A DNA stretch of 64,000 nucleotides from Paenirhizobium naphthalenivorans. Lineage in GTDB: Bacteria; Pseudomonadota; Alphaproteobacteria; Rhizobiales; Rhizobiaceae. The position numbers were made by a program, and so were the translations under genes. Below the pieces are notes generated by a model, which saw only the letters and a list, made by a program, of their open reading frames with translations, did no database searches and had not been told where the DNA came from. Shown piece by piece: positions 44,659 through 53,965 of this stretch (position 1 is the stretch's first letter; the number at the start of each line of letters is the position of its first letter). The DNA is taken from NCBI RefSeq assembly GCF_007992095.1, contig NZ_BJZP01000004.1, positions 124,001 to 188,000 on the forward strand, written 5' to 3'.

Positions 44659-46499
44659 GCGTGCGCCAGCCGCTTTCGCTTGCGCGTCGTCTTCAGGCTG
44701 TCCTCGCGTAGCATGGTCGCGATCGTATCGCGGTCCCGTGCCCGGGAAAACAGGAAGCCCTGGCCGAGGGTGCAGCCGAGCTGGACCAGCGTGCGGGCCT
44801 GTTCCTCCGTCTCGATGCCTTCGCAGACCACCCGGATGTCGAGCCCTTCGGCAATGTCCAGCAGGCCCTTGACGATGACCGCGCCCGGCCGGTCGACTAC
44901 CACTCGGTCGATGAAGGACTTGTCGATCTTGATCACGTCGACGGGCACGCTCAGCAGATGGGTGAGCGAGGCGAAGCCGGTGCCGAAATCATCGAGGGCG
45001 ACCGACATGCCGGCTTTGCGCAGATCGCGGATCTGCTCGCCGACGATCTGGTCGCGCTGGTCGAGATAGACGCTCTCGGTCACTTCGACGATCACCTTGT
45101 CCAGCGGCACGCCGACGTCGGTGAAGCGCGATGCGATGCGCGCGGCAAGGCCGCCACGATAGAAATCGGCGGCGGAAAGGTTGACGCCTATGCGTTTGAA
45201 GGTAAGGCCCGCATCAATGAAGCGCCGCGCATCGGCGGCGACGATCGCCAGCATTCGCTCAGTCAGTTCGAAGGCGACGTTGGCATTCTTCGTTGCCTCG
45301 TGGAAATGGCCAGCGGCGATGAACTCGCCTTCGCGCGTGCGCATTCGGCAAAGCGCTTCGAGGCTGATGATACGCCCGCTTTTGATTTCGACGATGGGTT
45401 GATAAAAAGCCTCGATCCGGTCTTCGCGCAGCGCTTCCGTCACGTCCTGGATCGCACGGAAACGCTTGACGATCGAGGTGCCGAGCCCAGGCACGTATTC
45501 GATGTAATTGCCTCTGGCGCGTTCCTTGGCGTGATAGAGCGCGTAGTCAGCGTTCTGGCGGACCAGCTCGGCCGGTTCGTCGGGGTTTGCCACCGCCCCG
45601 CCCAGCGTGACGGAGGGGTAGAAGACATGGTCACCGCAGGGGCAAGGGGCCTTGATCGCCTCCAGCAACCGGGCGGCAAGGGCGGCGAGGTCCGGCTCTC
45701 GCTCCGAACAGACGATGATTGCGAATTCGTCTCCGCCGATGCGGAAGCCCATTCCCTGTTCGCAAACGGAGGCGATTCGTGCGGCCACTGTGCGGATCAG
45801 GGTGTCTCCAGCCTCGTGACCAAAACTGTCATTGACCAGCTTCAGATTGTCGACGTCGGCAAGAAGGATACTCCAGGACCGGCTGGATCTGCCGTGCTCG
45901 TCCGCCACGTTGTTGAAGCGGGCGCGGTTGGGCAATTGCGTCAGCGCGTCCGTTTCTGCGAGCCTGCGGCTCTCGGCGATGCGCTGATCGCGTTCGATGG
46001 CGATGCCGCAGAGATGGACGCAGGCATCGACGATGCTCTGCTCGAACTTGGTCGGTCCGCGGGTTGTGTGGTAGTAGAAGGCAAATGTTCCAAGTACCTT
46101 GCCGGCGACGATGATTGGCGACGACCAGCAGGCCTTGAGATCTATCGGAAGGGCCAGCGCCTTGTAGTCGGTCCAGTAGGGATGAGTGGCGATATCGGTC
46201 ACCACCACCGGTTTGCCGGTAAAGGCGGCCGTGCCGCATGACCCGACGCCGTGGCCGATTGGAGCACCGTCGATCGCGGCGGCATAGTGTGTCGGAAGCG
46301 ACGGTCCGGCCAGGTGCCGAAGGCGATTGTCGGGGTCGAGGATCAACACCGAGCACACGATGTCGGAGCTCATGGTCTCCACGCTGCGACACAAATGGTC
46401 TACGGTTTCGCTGAGCGGTGCTCCGGTCGCGATCTTCTCGAGAATGGTGTTTTGCAGCTTGGTCAGCATGGCCGTCGATTGCGTTGTTGGACGGGGCAT
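44655..46499 (-). CDS. GAF-GGDEF-EAL bifunctional cyclic-di-GMP enzyme
   Basis: The 614-residue cytosolic protein has a GAF domain (about 20-170, with GSCGTAAFTGKPVVV), a GGDEF domain with intact GGDEF at 255-259, and an EAL domain with EAL at 381-383, DDFGTGFASL and EGIETEEQA. Both active sites look functional, so it may make or break cyclic di-GMP depending on the GAF ligand. RxxD before GGDEF is not present (CEQG there). ATG 46499 has AGGA about 11 bases upstream. Confidence 0.95.
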   Translation of the reverse strand: MPRPTTQSTAMLTKLQNTILEKIATGAPLSETVDHLCRSVETMSSDIVCSVLILDPDNRLRHLAGPSLPTHYAAAIDGAPIGHGVGSCGTAAFTGKPVVVTDIATHPYWTDYKALALPIDLKACWSSPIIVAGKVLGTFAFYYHTTRGPTKFEQSIVDACVHLCGIAIERDQRIAESRRLAETDALTQLPNRARFNNVADEHGRSSRSWSILLADVDNLKLVNDSFGHEAGDTLIRTVAARIASVCEQGMGFRIGGDEFAIIVCSEREPDLAALAARLLEAIKAPCPCGDHVFYPSVTLGGAVANPDEPAELVRQNADYALYHAKERARGNYIEYVPGLGTSIVKRFRAIQDVTEALREDRIEAFYQPIVEIKSGRIISLEALCRMRTREGEFIAAGHFHEATKNANVAFELTERMLAIVAADARRFIDAGLTFKRIGVNLSAADFYRGGLAARIASRFTDVGVPLDKVIVEVTESVYLDQRDQIVGEQIRDLRKAGMSVALDDFGTGFASLTHLLSVPVDVIKIDKSFIDRVVVDRPGAVIVKGLLDIAEGLDIRVVCEGIETEEQARTLVQLGCTLGQGFLFSRARDRDTIATMLREDSLKTTRKRKRLAHA

Positions 46500-46611
46500 A
46501 GAAACACGTCCTGCTTAAGCAGTCCTTACGGAGAGGCTAAAATAGCGATGGTGCCTGGATAGCTCGGCACTGGAAGGGTGCGCTTGCAGCCCTGCTGCAC
46601 TCGGATCGCGC

Positions 46612-47973
46612 TCAACCGCGCCGGTTACCGTCTATGGAAAGATGGGCCATGTCGCCCGCGCCGTCAATCAGTTCCTTTGTGGCCTTCTCGGTCCAACGAT
46701 AGCCCAGGATTGCCCCTTCCGGCGTCTCGGCGATCAGATTGCCGGAAATGATCGCCGCGCCGGCGCCTTCGACGACGGTGACGGCAATGCCGACCGGGGC
46801 GTGGCGGATGAGGTTGGAGGTGGCGACGACATTGCGCAGAAAGGGACCCCAGCCGAGTATCAACCCCCATTTCGGTGCGTTCTCGATCACATTGCCCGTG
46901 ACGACCGTGTCGGCCTCGACGGCAATGCCAAGGCCGAAACCGGCGCCGTCTGGCACATAGGGGCCCTCGAGCTTGAGATTGCGAACGATATTGCCGGAGA
47001 CGGTCGAGAGCCGGCCGCCCTGGTCGAGGTTGACGACGAGAATGCCGTTGGCCGCACCGTCGATCAGATTATCGGCGATCACCGCGCCCTCAAAGGAGAA
47101 TTCCGCATAGATCGCGGTCTCGCCGGACGAAAAACACTGGTTCCCGCTGATTGTCACATTGGAAGCTGAATTGGCGCGGATGGCCGAGAAGGCGCAATCG
47201 GAGACGTGGTTGCCGGAGACGATGACATTGTCGGCGCGGAACAGGTTGATGCCATTGCCGTTCTGTCCGGTGCCGCCGGAGCGGGCGCCGATCCGGGAGA
47301 TGCGGTTGCCGCTGACCACGGCGCCATCCGTGCCTTTGGTCCAGCGATGCACTAGGATGCCGCCGTTGCCGCACTCGGAGACGGCGTTGTCCCTGACCGT
47401 CAGCGCCTTGGTCTCGATCGCCATCAGTCCGGCGTCGGCGGCGCCGGTGATGCGGCAGTCCGTGACGCTGCCGCCCGAGCGTTCCAGTTGCAGGCCGTGC
47501 TTGCGGCTGCCGATGATTGCGCAGTCGCGGACGAGGACTTCGTCCACGCTGCGAAAGGCGACAAGCGCGTCGGTATAGTCGGCAAGCCAGCGGTTGGCGC
47601 CGTCGAGCGTAATGCCGGATAGCGTCACGTGACGGGCGTCGCGTGCGGTCAGCAGATGGCCGTCGCCGGTGTAGGTGAGGCGGGTGGCGCCCGCCACGCC
47701 GAACAGCCTGGTGCCGTCCGGCAGTTCGAGGTTGGAGACTTCGTAGGCGCCGGCCGGCAGGAACACCGGCTGGCCGCTGGCGGCGGCGGCGTCGAGCAGG
47801 GCTTGCAGCTTGCGGCTCTGGTTGTCGGCGGCCCCCGGCACGATGCCGGCCTCCCTGGCGTCGAACGCCCCGCGCAACTCGGCGGCAAGCGGCTCTGGCT
47901 GGGCATCGGCCCGGCTGGCGCAAAGCGCCGGCAGGCTTGCCAGTGACCCCAGAAACACACGCCTTTTCAGCAT
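46612..47973 (-). CDS. Tat-exported parallel beta-helix repeat protein
   Basis: The 453-residue protein has a twin-arginine signal (KRRVFLGSLASLPAL, cleaved after ADA) and a long right-handed beta-helix. The repeats VSGNRIS, VSGNHVS, ISGNQCF, VSGNIVR, VTGNVIE and ISGNLIA show the 20-30-residue rungs. It matches the TIGR03808-type description of a twin-arginine-translocated repeat protein. Pectate-lyase-like folds bind or cleave polysaccharides, but no catalytic residues are evident. ATG 47973 has GGGGAG before it and starts at the Tat motif. Longer frames upstream lack a signal. Confidence 0.88.
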   Translation of the reverse strand: MLKRRVFLGSLASLPALCASRADAQPEPLAAELRGAFDAREAGIVPGAADNQSRKLQALLDAAAASGQPVFLPAGAYEVSNLELPDGTRLFGVAGATRLTYTGDGHLLTARDARHVTLSGITLDGANRWLADYTDALVAFRSVDEVLVRDCAIIGSRKHGLQLERSGGSVTDCRITGAADAGLMAIETKALTVRDNAVSECGNGGILVHRWTKGTDGAVVSGNRISRIGARSGGTGQNGNGINLFRADNVIVSGNHVSDCAFSAIRANSASNVTISGNQCFSSGETAIYAEFSFEGAVIADNLIDGAANGILVVNLDQGGRLSTVSGNIVRNLKLEGPYVPDGAGFGLGIAVEADTVVTGNVIENAPKWGLILGWGPFLRNVVATSNLIRHAPVGIAVTVVEGAGAAIISGNLIAETPEGAILGYRWTEKATKELIDGAGDMAHLSIDGNRRG

Positions 47974-48177
47974 CTTCCGCTCCCCGTCCGCGATCCGGCC
48001 ATACGCCGGTCTCTCGCTCATGGCTGCTCCAACCTTGGCTGAAACTTCCCGGCGCGGCAAGCATGCCTGCGACAAATCATCCATCGTTCCGTGAGGGGAA
48101 AACGTTTGCGCTAGATCAATGCTTTCGACTGGGTAAGGTCTAAATTTTTCCTAGAAAGTAAATCGATGGAGGGTTTG

Positions 48178-48384
48178 ATGCTTCGTCTTTCCGCAGTGCT
48201 TTATATTCTTGTCGCCAGTGTTCTGGGTGGTGTTGCCGTGATCGCTTTGCTTTCCATGAATATGATGGAAGGCTGGAAAATCGCCGCTGCCTTCGGTGCG
48301 GGTTGTGTGGTCGCTATACCGGTCGCTGCCGTGCTTGGCCGTAAGATGTACAACGCGATGAAAACCCCATCGGCGACCGCTTGA
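48178..48384 (+). CDS. Small conserved membrane protein
   Basis: The 68-residue product has two hydrophobic spans (LSAVLYILVASVLGGVAVIALL and IAAAFGAGCVVAIPVAAVLG). It ends with a basic, soluble tail. It resembles a short rhizobial membrane protein often mislabelled as CTP synthetase in databases; no such enzyme is present. The preferred start is ATG 48178 with GGAGGG four bases upstream; an ATG at 48166 lacks a site of its own. Confidence 0.75.
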   Translation: MLRLSAVLYILVASVLGGVAVIALLSMNMMEGWKIAAAFGAGCVVAIPVAAVLGRKMYNAMKTPSATA

Positions 48385-48470
48385 GTTGCCGTTTAATTGC
48401 GCGCTGCGCTTGCTGGCGTCCTGTGGGACGGACTGGCGCTGGCGGATCGCAGGCTGCATGCGCGCCCGGC

Positions 48471-48508
48471 TCGACCGGCCTTGTCCTTGACGGGAAAAGG
48501 CCGGTCGA
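48471..48508. repeat. Perfect 12-bp inverted repeat
   Basis: TCGACCGGCCTT (48471-48482) and AAGGCCGGTCGA (48497-48508) are perfect arms around 14 bases. No T run follows on either strand. It may act as a terminator-like stem between the small membrane protein gene and the convergent MarR gene. Confidence 0.7.
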
Positions 48509-48557
48509 AACGGCGTTTTAGGAACAATGGCCCGCTTACATGCGCGGTGTGGACGTG

Positions 48558-49121
48558 CTAGTCGTCGCCATTGGTTTCGGCGGCGGTTTCGATCTCAAAT
48601 TGCTGCAAACGCTGATCGAAGCCCGACAGGAAACGGTCGTAGAGTTCGGCAAAGCGCGCGACGTCGTCAGCGGGCCAGTCGGCGACGATCTCGCTGATCG
48701 TCTCGCGTTTTACTTGGTCGACTTTCTCCAGTATTTCCAACCCGACCGGGGTGATCACGACGATACTCCGTCGCGCGTCCTCCTGCGAGACCTCCCGTTT
48801 CAATAGTCCCTGACGCACGAGATCGGCGACGATCCGGCTCGATCGCGAGGGGTCGACCCTGATCTGCTCGGCAATGGCGCCGACAGTCGCCTCCTGAGTC
48901 GCCTGCAGGCGACGGACAGAGCCCACCACATCGAGATGGGAAAGCTCCATTCCCGCGCCGATGCGTCGGATCGCCAGATTACCGATGAAGCGTCGGCCGA
49001 TCATCAGCCGCATGCGCGCCATCGAGCGGCCGATGCTGGCGATCATTTCGGGCGTATGCCGCGTGCTGAGGCCGGAGGAGACGGCGGAGTTGGACGGCGG
49101 GGTGTCGATTTTGTCGGTCAT
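48558..49121 (-). CDS. MarR-family transcriptional regulator
   Basis: The 187-residue protein has the MarR winged helix: LSHLDVVGSVRRLQ, then AIAEQIRVDPSRSSRIVADLVRQGLLKREVSQEDARRS, followed by dimer helices. It is divergent from the DHA2 efflux gene, which suggests it represses that gene and itself. An inverted repeat TTGACA/TGTCAA lies in the shared spacer. Confidence 0.93.
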   Translation of the reverse strand: MTDKIDTPPSNSAVSSGLSTRHTPEMIASIGRSMARMRLMIGRRFIGNLAIRRIGAGMELSHLDVVGSVRRLQATQEATVGAIAEQIRVDPSRSSRIVADLVRQGLLKREVSQEDARRSIVVITPVGLEILEKVDQVKRETISEIVADWPADDVARFAELYDRFLSGFDQRLQQFEIETAAETNGDD

Positions 49122-49187
49122 GGCTTCCTGTTAGCAGATGTCGTGGAGGGAAAAAAGAAGTTTCATGCTTTCGACATATATATGCGA

Positions 49188-49205
49188 TTGACAAATAAAT
49201 GTCAA
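49188..49205. promoter_or_regulatory. Putative MarR operator
   Basis: TTGACA (49188-49193) and TGTCAA (49200-49205) are perfect inverted arms around AATAAA. The site is 40 bases before the efflux start and 67 bases before the regulator start. The left arm also resembles a -35 box, so binding would block a promoter. Confidence 0.6.
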
Positions 49206-49244
49206 AGTCACATAAAATGACGAAATTCAAATCGGAATCCCGTC

Positions 49245-50792
49245 ATGGACATGAAATCTCAAGTACCCGACCCAACGCCGATCGCGGTTGTGGCGCCATT
49301 CGTGCCGCTGGTTGCCGATCCGCGCCGCCGCGTCGTCGTGTTTCTTCTGCTTCTGATGGCGATGTTCATGGCGACGCTCGACAACCAGATTGTCTCGACC
49401 GCGCTGCCGACCATCGTTGGCGAATTCGGTGAACTGGAGCGTTTCGGCTGGGTCGGCTCGGCCTACCTTCTGGCCTCGAGTGCTGTCATGCCGCTCTACG
49501 GCAAACTGGGCGACCTGTTTGGCCGCAAATATGTCATCATGGCCGCGGTGACGATCTTCACCGTCGGCTCCGCGGTCTGCGGGCTGGCCGTGTCGATGGA
49601 TACGCTGATCGCCGCCCGCGTGCTGCAGGCACTTGGCGGCGGCGGGATCATGGTCTCGATCTTCTCGATCAATGCCGACTTGTTCGAGGCTCGCGAACGT
49701 GCCCGCTACCAGAGCTATTCGAGCTTGGCGCTGATGGCTTCCGGTGCTGTCGGGCCGGTGCTCGGCGGCACGCTGAGCGACCTCTTCGGCTGGCGCTCGA
49801 TCTTCTTCGTCAATCTGCCGATCGGTATTCTGGCCTTGGTCGGGCTCGCCATTCTCCTTCCCTATCGCAAGCCACACCGCCGTCCGAAGATCGACTATGC
49901 CGGTGCGATCCTTCTCGCCGGCGCGGTGGCGAGCATTGTGCTGTGGGCCGACAGCGGGCAGATCTTCGGTTCGCTCGTCGCGCCCGAGAGCCTTGCCGTG
50001 GTCGCCTTCGGTCTTGGCTGCGCGCTGGCCTTCATCGCCGTGGAGCGCCGCGTCGCCGAACCGGTCGTGCCGCTCTCGCTGTTTTCCAGCCGGACGATCA
50101 ATCTGATGCTCATCGTCTCGCTGGCCTCCGGCGCGGTCGGCATCGGCTCCGTCAACTATGTGGCGCTCTTCCTGCAGACGACCACCGGACTTTCGCCCTC
50201 CATGGCCGGTCTCCTGTTCATCGCCATGACAGGCGGCATTGCCTTGGGTTCGCTCTGGGCCGGCCGGCGAATCGCCAAAAGTGGCTACTACAAGCCGTAT
50301 TCAATCGCCTCGACCGCGGTGGGTGTCGTTGGCCTGACGATTTTCAGCCAGTTGCATGCCGGCACGCCGATCGTTTTCATTGCCGCATTGATGCTGTTTC
50401 ACGGGATAGGCATCGGCATGGGCCAGCAGGTGCCGGTGCTCGGCGTCCAGAATGCGGCTTCGCGTGACGATGTCGGGGCAGCTACCGGGACGGTGACGCT
50501 CGCCCGCATGTCGGGCGCGGCGCTCGCCATCGCGATCTACGGGGCGATCCTCGGCTCCGGTCTCTCCGGTCTGACGAATCAGATCCCGGGTGTCGCCAAT
50601 TTCAAGGCGCTGACGCCAAGCGTGCTGGCCGGTCTGCCGGAAACAAGCCGCGTCTTGGTGGCCGATGCCTATGCCAGCGCCTTCACCCCTCTTTTCCTGG
50701 CCGCCGCCGGCATGGTTGCTATCGGTCTTGTCGCCGCCCTTTCCCTGAAGAATGTCCGCCTGCCCGTTGCAGGCAAGGGCAATACCGGCTGA
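49245..50792 (+). CDS. MFS efflux transporter, DHA2 (EmrB/QacA) family
   Basis: The 515-residue protein has about 14 membrane spans. The first carries the DHA2 signature as ATLDNQIVSTALPTI, and motif A follows (YGKLGDLFGRKYVI). The third span has the antiporter motif C (ALMASGAVGPVLGGTL). It probably exports drugs or toxic compounds with proton exchange. It is divergently paired with the MarR gene. Confidence 0.95.
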   Translation: MDMKSQVPDPTPIAVVAPFVPLVADPRRRVVVFLLLLMAMFMATLDNQIVSTALPTIVGEFGELERFGWVGSAYLLASSAVMPLYGKLGDLFGRKYVIMAAVTIFTVGSAVCGLAVSMDTLIAARVLQALGGGGIMVSIFSINADLFEARERARYQSYSSLALMASGAVGPVLGGTLSDLFGWRSIFFVNLPIGILALVGLAILLPYRKPHRRPKIDYAGAILLAGAVASIVLWADSGQIFGSLVAPESLAVVAFGLGCALAFIAVERRVAEPVVPLSLFSSRTINLMLIVSLASGAVGIGSVNYVALFLQTTTGLSPSMAGLLFIAMTGGIALGSLWAGRRIAKSGYYKPYSIASTAVGVVGLTIFSQLHAGTPIVFIAALMLFHGIGIGMGQQVPVLGVQNAASRDDVGAATGTVTLARMSGAALAIAIYGAILGSGLSGLTNQIPGVANFKALTPSVLAGLPETSRVLVADAYASAFTPLFLAAAGMVAIGLVAALSLKNVRLPVAGKGNTG

Positions 50793-50867
50793 TCGGGCGT
50801 AAGGACAGCTTCGCGCCAGCCGCGTTTGCCAGATTGCCGGCAATATCTCGGCATGAAGCGGTGAACG

Positions 50868-51695
50868 ATGTTGTCCAAGCGATCTTCCAAGCGGTTCCCT
50901 CCGGCAGCGGCGCATGCGCGTCGCGCGTTTGGCCTTGCCAGCGGCGTGGCTCTTCTGTCGGTCCTGTCCGGCTGCCTGTTCGTGACCGATACCAGTCGCA
51001 TGAATATCGAGGTCTTCCAGGATGAGGTGGCGCCGGTCTACTACGATCCGGCCCGCGTCCAGCCGGCCGATAGGCAGCCCGTGCCGCAAAAGCGCGATCT
51101 CTACACCACCCAGTTTCACCAGACCTACGGCCTGCCAGTCACCAATCCGCTGCACCGGGTCATGTATGGCGTGATGCGTGACGACGGTCACACCCTGCCG
51201 GCCATTCCGCTCGACCGGGTCGATCGCTCCACCCTGCGACAGGAGGTCGACTATGCGACCAGGGAAGCCCCGGGCACTATTGTCGTCGATACCAAGGCGC
51301 GCCATCTCTATCTTGTTCAGGCCGGTGGCAAGGCGATCCGCTACGGTGTCGGTCTTGGTCGCGACGGTTTTGCCTGGTCCGGACGCGGCACCATCGAGAT
51401 GAAGCGGAAATGGCCTCACTGGACGCCGTCGAACGAGATGGTCGAGCGCCAGCCTGATCTGCGGTCGGTCTCGGCGGCCGAAGGCGGGCTTGAGGCGGGC
51501 CTCAACAATCCGCTCGGTGCGCGCGCCCTCTATATTTATCAGGATGGCAAGGACACGCTCTACCGCGTCCACGGGACGCCAGACTGGCAGTCGGTCGGCA
51601 AGGCGACCTCCTCGGGCTGTGTCCGGATGTTCAATCAGGACGTCATCGACCTTTACGACCGGGTGGGCGCCAAGGCGCCGATCGTGGTTATCTGA
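50868..51695 (+). CDS. L,D-transpeptidase (YkuD), lipoprotein
   Basis: The 275-residue protein has a basic N-terminus, a hydrophobic run and lipobox LSGC (Cys at 36). The YkuD domain follows from about 145, starting GTIVVDTKARHLYLV. The catalytic centre is HGTPDW...SSGCVRM with the nucleophile cysteine. These enzymes form 3-3 cross-links in peptidoglycan or attach lipoproteins to it. It is the first of two tandem copies, so a duplication is likely. Confidence 0.95.
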   Translation: MLSKRSSKRFPPAAAHARRAFGLASGVALLSVLSGCLFVTDTSRMNIEVFQDEVAPVYYDPARVQPADRQPVPQKRDLYTTQFHQTYGLPVTNPLHRVMYGVMRDDGHTLPAIPLDRVDRSTLRQEVDYATREAPGTIVVDTKARHLYLVQAGGKAIRYGVGLGRDGFAWSGRGTIEMKRKWPHWTPSNEMVERQPDLRSVSAAEGGLEAGLNNPLGARALYIYQDGKDTLYRVHGTPDWQSVGKATSSGCVRMFNQDVIDLYDRVGAKAPIVVI

Positions 51696-51881
51696 ACGGA
51701 TTGTAGGCGGCCTGCCACAGCGCACGGCAAAACGACCTCCTCGCGAAGAGTTGACCCCGTCTGGCGGTTGCATGTCGGGCGCTTTCCTGTTGCATTGCGC
51801 AAAAATCGGGAACAAATCTAGCGCCTGAGGTCTTTAGCTGCGTTCCCTTCGGCTTGTCGTTTACAGGAAGTCCCCTCGTTC

Positions 51882-52595
51882 ATGCCCTCTTCGAATCATC
51901 TCTCGCGCCGCGCCTTTCTCTCGCTGTCCGGTCTTGGTGCCGCCAGCCTGCTTGCCGGCTGCGCCTCTTCACGCCCCGTCGGCCCAGGCGCGGTCCCTGT
52001 CGCCAATCCTCGCGTGGTCGATCGGCCGCTCACGCGGGGTTCCGCCGAACTCGATGCCATGTATGGCGAGATCTACGACGGCGGTTATGTTATTCCGGCG
52101 GTGCCCTACACCCGCATCGATCCGCGCTATTATCGCCAGCGGGTTGTCGATCCGACCGGTCAGCCGCCGGGCACCATCGTTGTCGATACCCCGTCGCGTT
52201 TCCTTTATCTGGTCGAACCCGGTGGCACGGCCATGCGCTACGGTGTCGGCATCGGCCGCGAAGGTTTCGCCTGGCAGGGCACCGGCGTCATCCAGTGGCG
52301 CCAGAAATGGCCGAAATGGACGCCGCCGGACGAGATGATCGGCCGCAAGCCGGAACTGGCCAAATATTCGGCCGACAACGGCGGCATGTCGCCGGGTCTC
52401 GACAACCCGCTCGGCGCGCGTGCGCTCTACATCTTCCAGAACGGTCAAGACACGCTTTATCGCCTGCACGGGTCTCCCGAGTGGAACTCGATCGGCAAGG
52501 CGGTCTCGTCGGGCTGCGTTCGCTTGCTCAATCAGGACATTATCGACCTTTACCAGCGGGTGCCAAACAAGGCTCGGGTTCTCGTCTGGCAATGA
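51882..52595 (+). CDS. L,D-transpeptidase (YkuD), Tat-type lipoprotein
   Basis: The 237-residue protein begins with a twin-arginine-like signal (SRRAFLSLSGLGAASLL) and lipobox LAGC (Cys at 27). The YkuD domain has GTIVVDTPSRFLYLV, HGSPEW and SSGCVRL. It is about as long as its neighbour apart from the N-terminal spacer. Both are probably anchored in a membrane facing the periplasm. Confidence 0.95.
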   Translation: MPSSNHLSRRAFLSLSGLGAASLLAGCASSRPVGPGAVPVANPRVVDRPLTRGSAELDAMYGEIYDGGYVIPAVPYTRIDPRYYRQRVVDPTGQPPGTIVVDTPSRFLYLVEPGGTAMRYGVGIGREGFAWQGTGVIQWRQKWPKWTPPDEMIGRKPELAKYSADNGGMSPGLDNPLGARALYIFQNGQDTLYRLHGSPEWNSIGKAVSSGCVRLLNQDIIDLYQRVPNKARVLVWQ

Positions 52596-52715
52596 CAAAC
52601 GATTCCCTCGCTGTGAGGTGAGGGAGTTCCGGATGGTGCGGAAACCGGGAGAGAGGCGTGCGCCCTCTCTCGGATGCGGGCGTTTGAGCGACAATCTCAG
52701 CAAGCCGATCTCCGA

Positions 52716-52740
52716 TCCTCTCCCGCAAGGGGAGGGGAAT
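52716..52740. repeat. RIME/REP-like palindrome
   Basis: CCTCTCCC and GGGGAGGGG are inverted arms around GCAA, in the spacer between the second L,D-transpeptidase gene and the convergent ohrR. Confidence 0.65.
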
Positions 52741-52756
52741 CCGGGCGGCTATCGAC

Positions 52757-53206
52757 TCATGCAGCCGTGCTCAGTTTCTTCTTCAGTTCCTTCAGGCTGT
52801 CGCGCAGGGTCGCGATTTCCGCCATCGTGCAGCCGGTCTGCGCGCCGACTGCTCGCATGACTTCTACCGCATGTGCCTTCATCGCCAGGCCCGGTTCGGT
52901 CAGTGTGATGAAGACCTGCCGCTCGTCGGCGCTATCGCGCCGACGTTCGACATAGCCTGCCTGTTCCAGCCGCTTGAGCAGCGGTGACAGCGTGCCTGAA
53001 TCGAGTCCGAGCTTTTCGCCGATCGCCTTGACCTGCTGGCCGTCCTCTTCCCACAGCGCCATCATCACCAGATATTGCGGGTAGGTCAGTCCCAGCGGCT
53101 CCAGAAGCGGTTTGTAGGCGCGGTTAAACGCATGCGCTGCCCCATAGAGGGCAAAGCACAGCTGGCGGTCGAGCACCAGTTCCTTTTCCAGCTCGGCATC
53201 AGTCAT
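52757..53206 (-). CDS. ohrR: Organic hydroperoxide-sensing repressor OhrR
   Basis: The 149-residue MarR-family repressor senses organic peroxides by cysteine oxidation. The sensing cysteine is C17 in [15 protein letters not shown], and a second cysteine at C126 (AQTGCTMAE) makes it a two-cysteine type that can form an intersubunit disulfide. Winged helix: [23 protein letters not shown] 53206 was chosen because [10 protein letters not shown] fits the family start. It is divergent from ohr with an operator in the spacer. Confidence 0.96.
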   Translation of the reverse strand: MTDAELEKELVLDRQLCFALYGAAHAFNRAYKPLLEPLGLTYPQYLVMMALWEEDGQQVKAIGEKLGLDSGTLSPLLKRLEQAGYVERRRDSADERQVFITLTEPGLAMKAHAVEVMRAVGAQTGCTMAEIATLRDSLKELKKKLSTAA

Positions 53207-53291
53207 TGTTTCGGTCAAAGTCCCTTTCCATGTCCCCGGTCGAAGTGTCGCTAATTCTCGTCGCGGGAGCAATGCGAAAAAATATGATTGC

Positions 53292-53308
53292 GCACAATTG
53301 AATTGTGC
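53292..53308. promoter_or_regulatory. OhrR operator
   Basis: GCACAATTGAATTGTGC is a 17-base palindrome in the divergent ohrR-ohr spacer. It matches the known OhrR box with core ACAATT-n-AATTGT. Confidence 0.9.
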
Positions 53309-53351
53309 ATTATATAAAAATCAACAACAACGCAAGACAAGGAGCATTCCC

Positions 53352-53774
53352 ATGGCAATCCTCTATACCGCCGAAGCCTCCGCCACTGGCGGTCGCGCTG
53401 GTCGCGCCGTCTCAGACAATGGCGTTCTCGACGTCACGCTCACCGTGCCGAAGGAACTTGGCGGCGACGGCGCCACCGGTACTAATCCCGAGCAGATGTT
53501 CGCCGCCGGCTATTCGGCCTGCTTCCTCGGCGCCTTGAAATTCGTCGCTGGCCAGGAAAAGGTGAAGATCCCCGAGGAGACGAAGATCACCACCCGGGTC
53601 GGCATTGGCCCGCGCGATGACGGCAAAGGCTTCGGCATCGACGTGGCGATCTCCGCTGACATTCCGGGCATTGAGCGCGAATTGGCTGAAAAGCTGGTCG
53701 CCGCCGCCCACATCGTTTGCCCCTATAGCCACGCCATGCGCACTTCGACCGAGGTTCCGATTTCCGTGGCCTGA
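53352..53774 (+). CDS. ohr: Organic hydroperoxide reductase
   Basis: This 140-residue thiol peroxidase reduces lipid and organic hydroperoxides. The catalytic cysteine pair is C57 (GYSACFLGAL) and C123 (HIVCPYSHAMR). Conserved Arg and Glu near the active site are in the first 50 residues. ATG 53352 has AAGGAG eight bases upstream; the frame opens earlier inside the operator region. Terminator follows at 53821. Confidence 0.97.
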   Translation: MAILYTAEASATGGRAGRAVSDNGVLDVTLTVPKELGGDGATGTNPEQMFAAGYSACFLGALKFVAGQEKVKIPEETKITTRVGIGPRDDGKGFGIDVAISADIPGIERELAEKLVAAAHIVCPYSHAMRTSTEVPISVA

Positions 53775-53820
53775 CGGAAAGCGCGCGAGGTATCCCGTCC
53801 TCCATCCGATCCACCGCCTG

Positions 53821-53846
53821 AAGGCCGGCCTCGTGCCGGCCTTTTG
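53821..53846 (+). terminator. Terminator of ohr
   Basis: AAGGCCGGC and GCCGGCCTTTT form a nine-pair stem around CTCGT, followed by TTTT. It is 46 bases beyond the ohr stop. Confidence 0.85.
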
Positions 53847-53965
53847 ACGTCGGTGTGTTCTGGGAGTGCCTGGAGAGGGGCATTCGGCCTTGTCCAGAGG
53901 CGAATGGTCGACACGCTCCGCGGCAAAGACGAGTCCGACAAGACTGACGTCCGACACGGCCGGTT

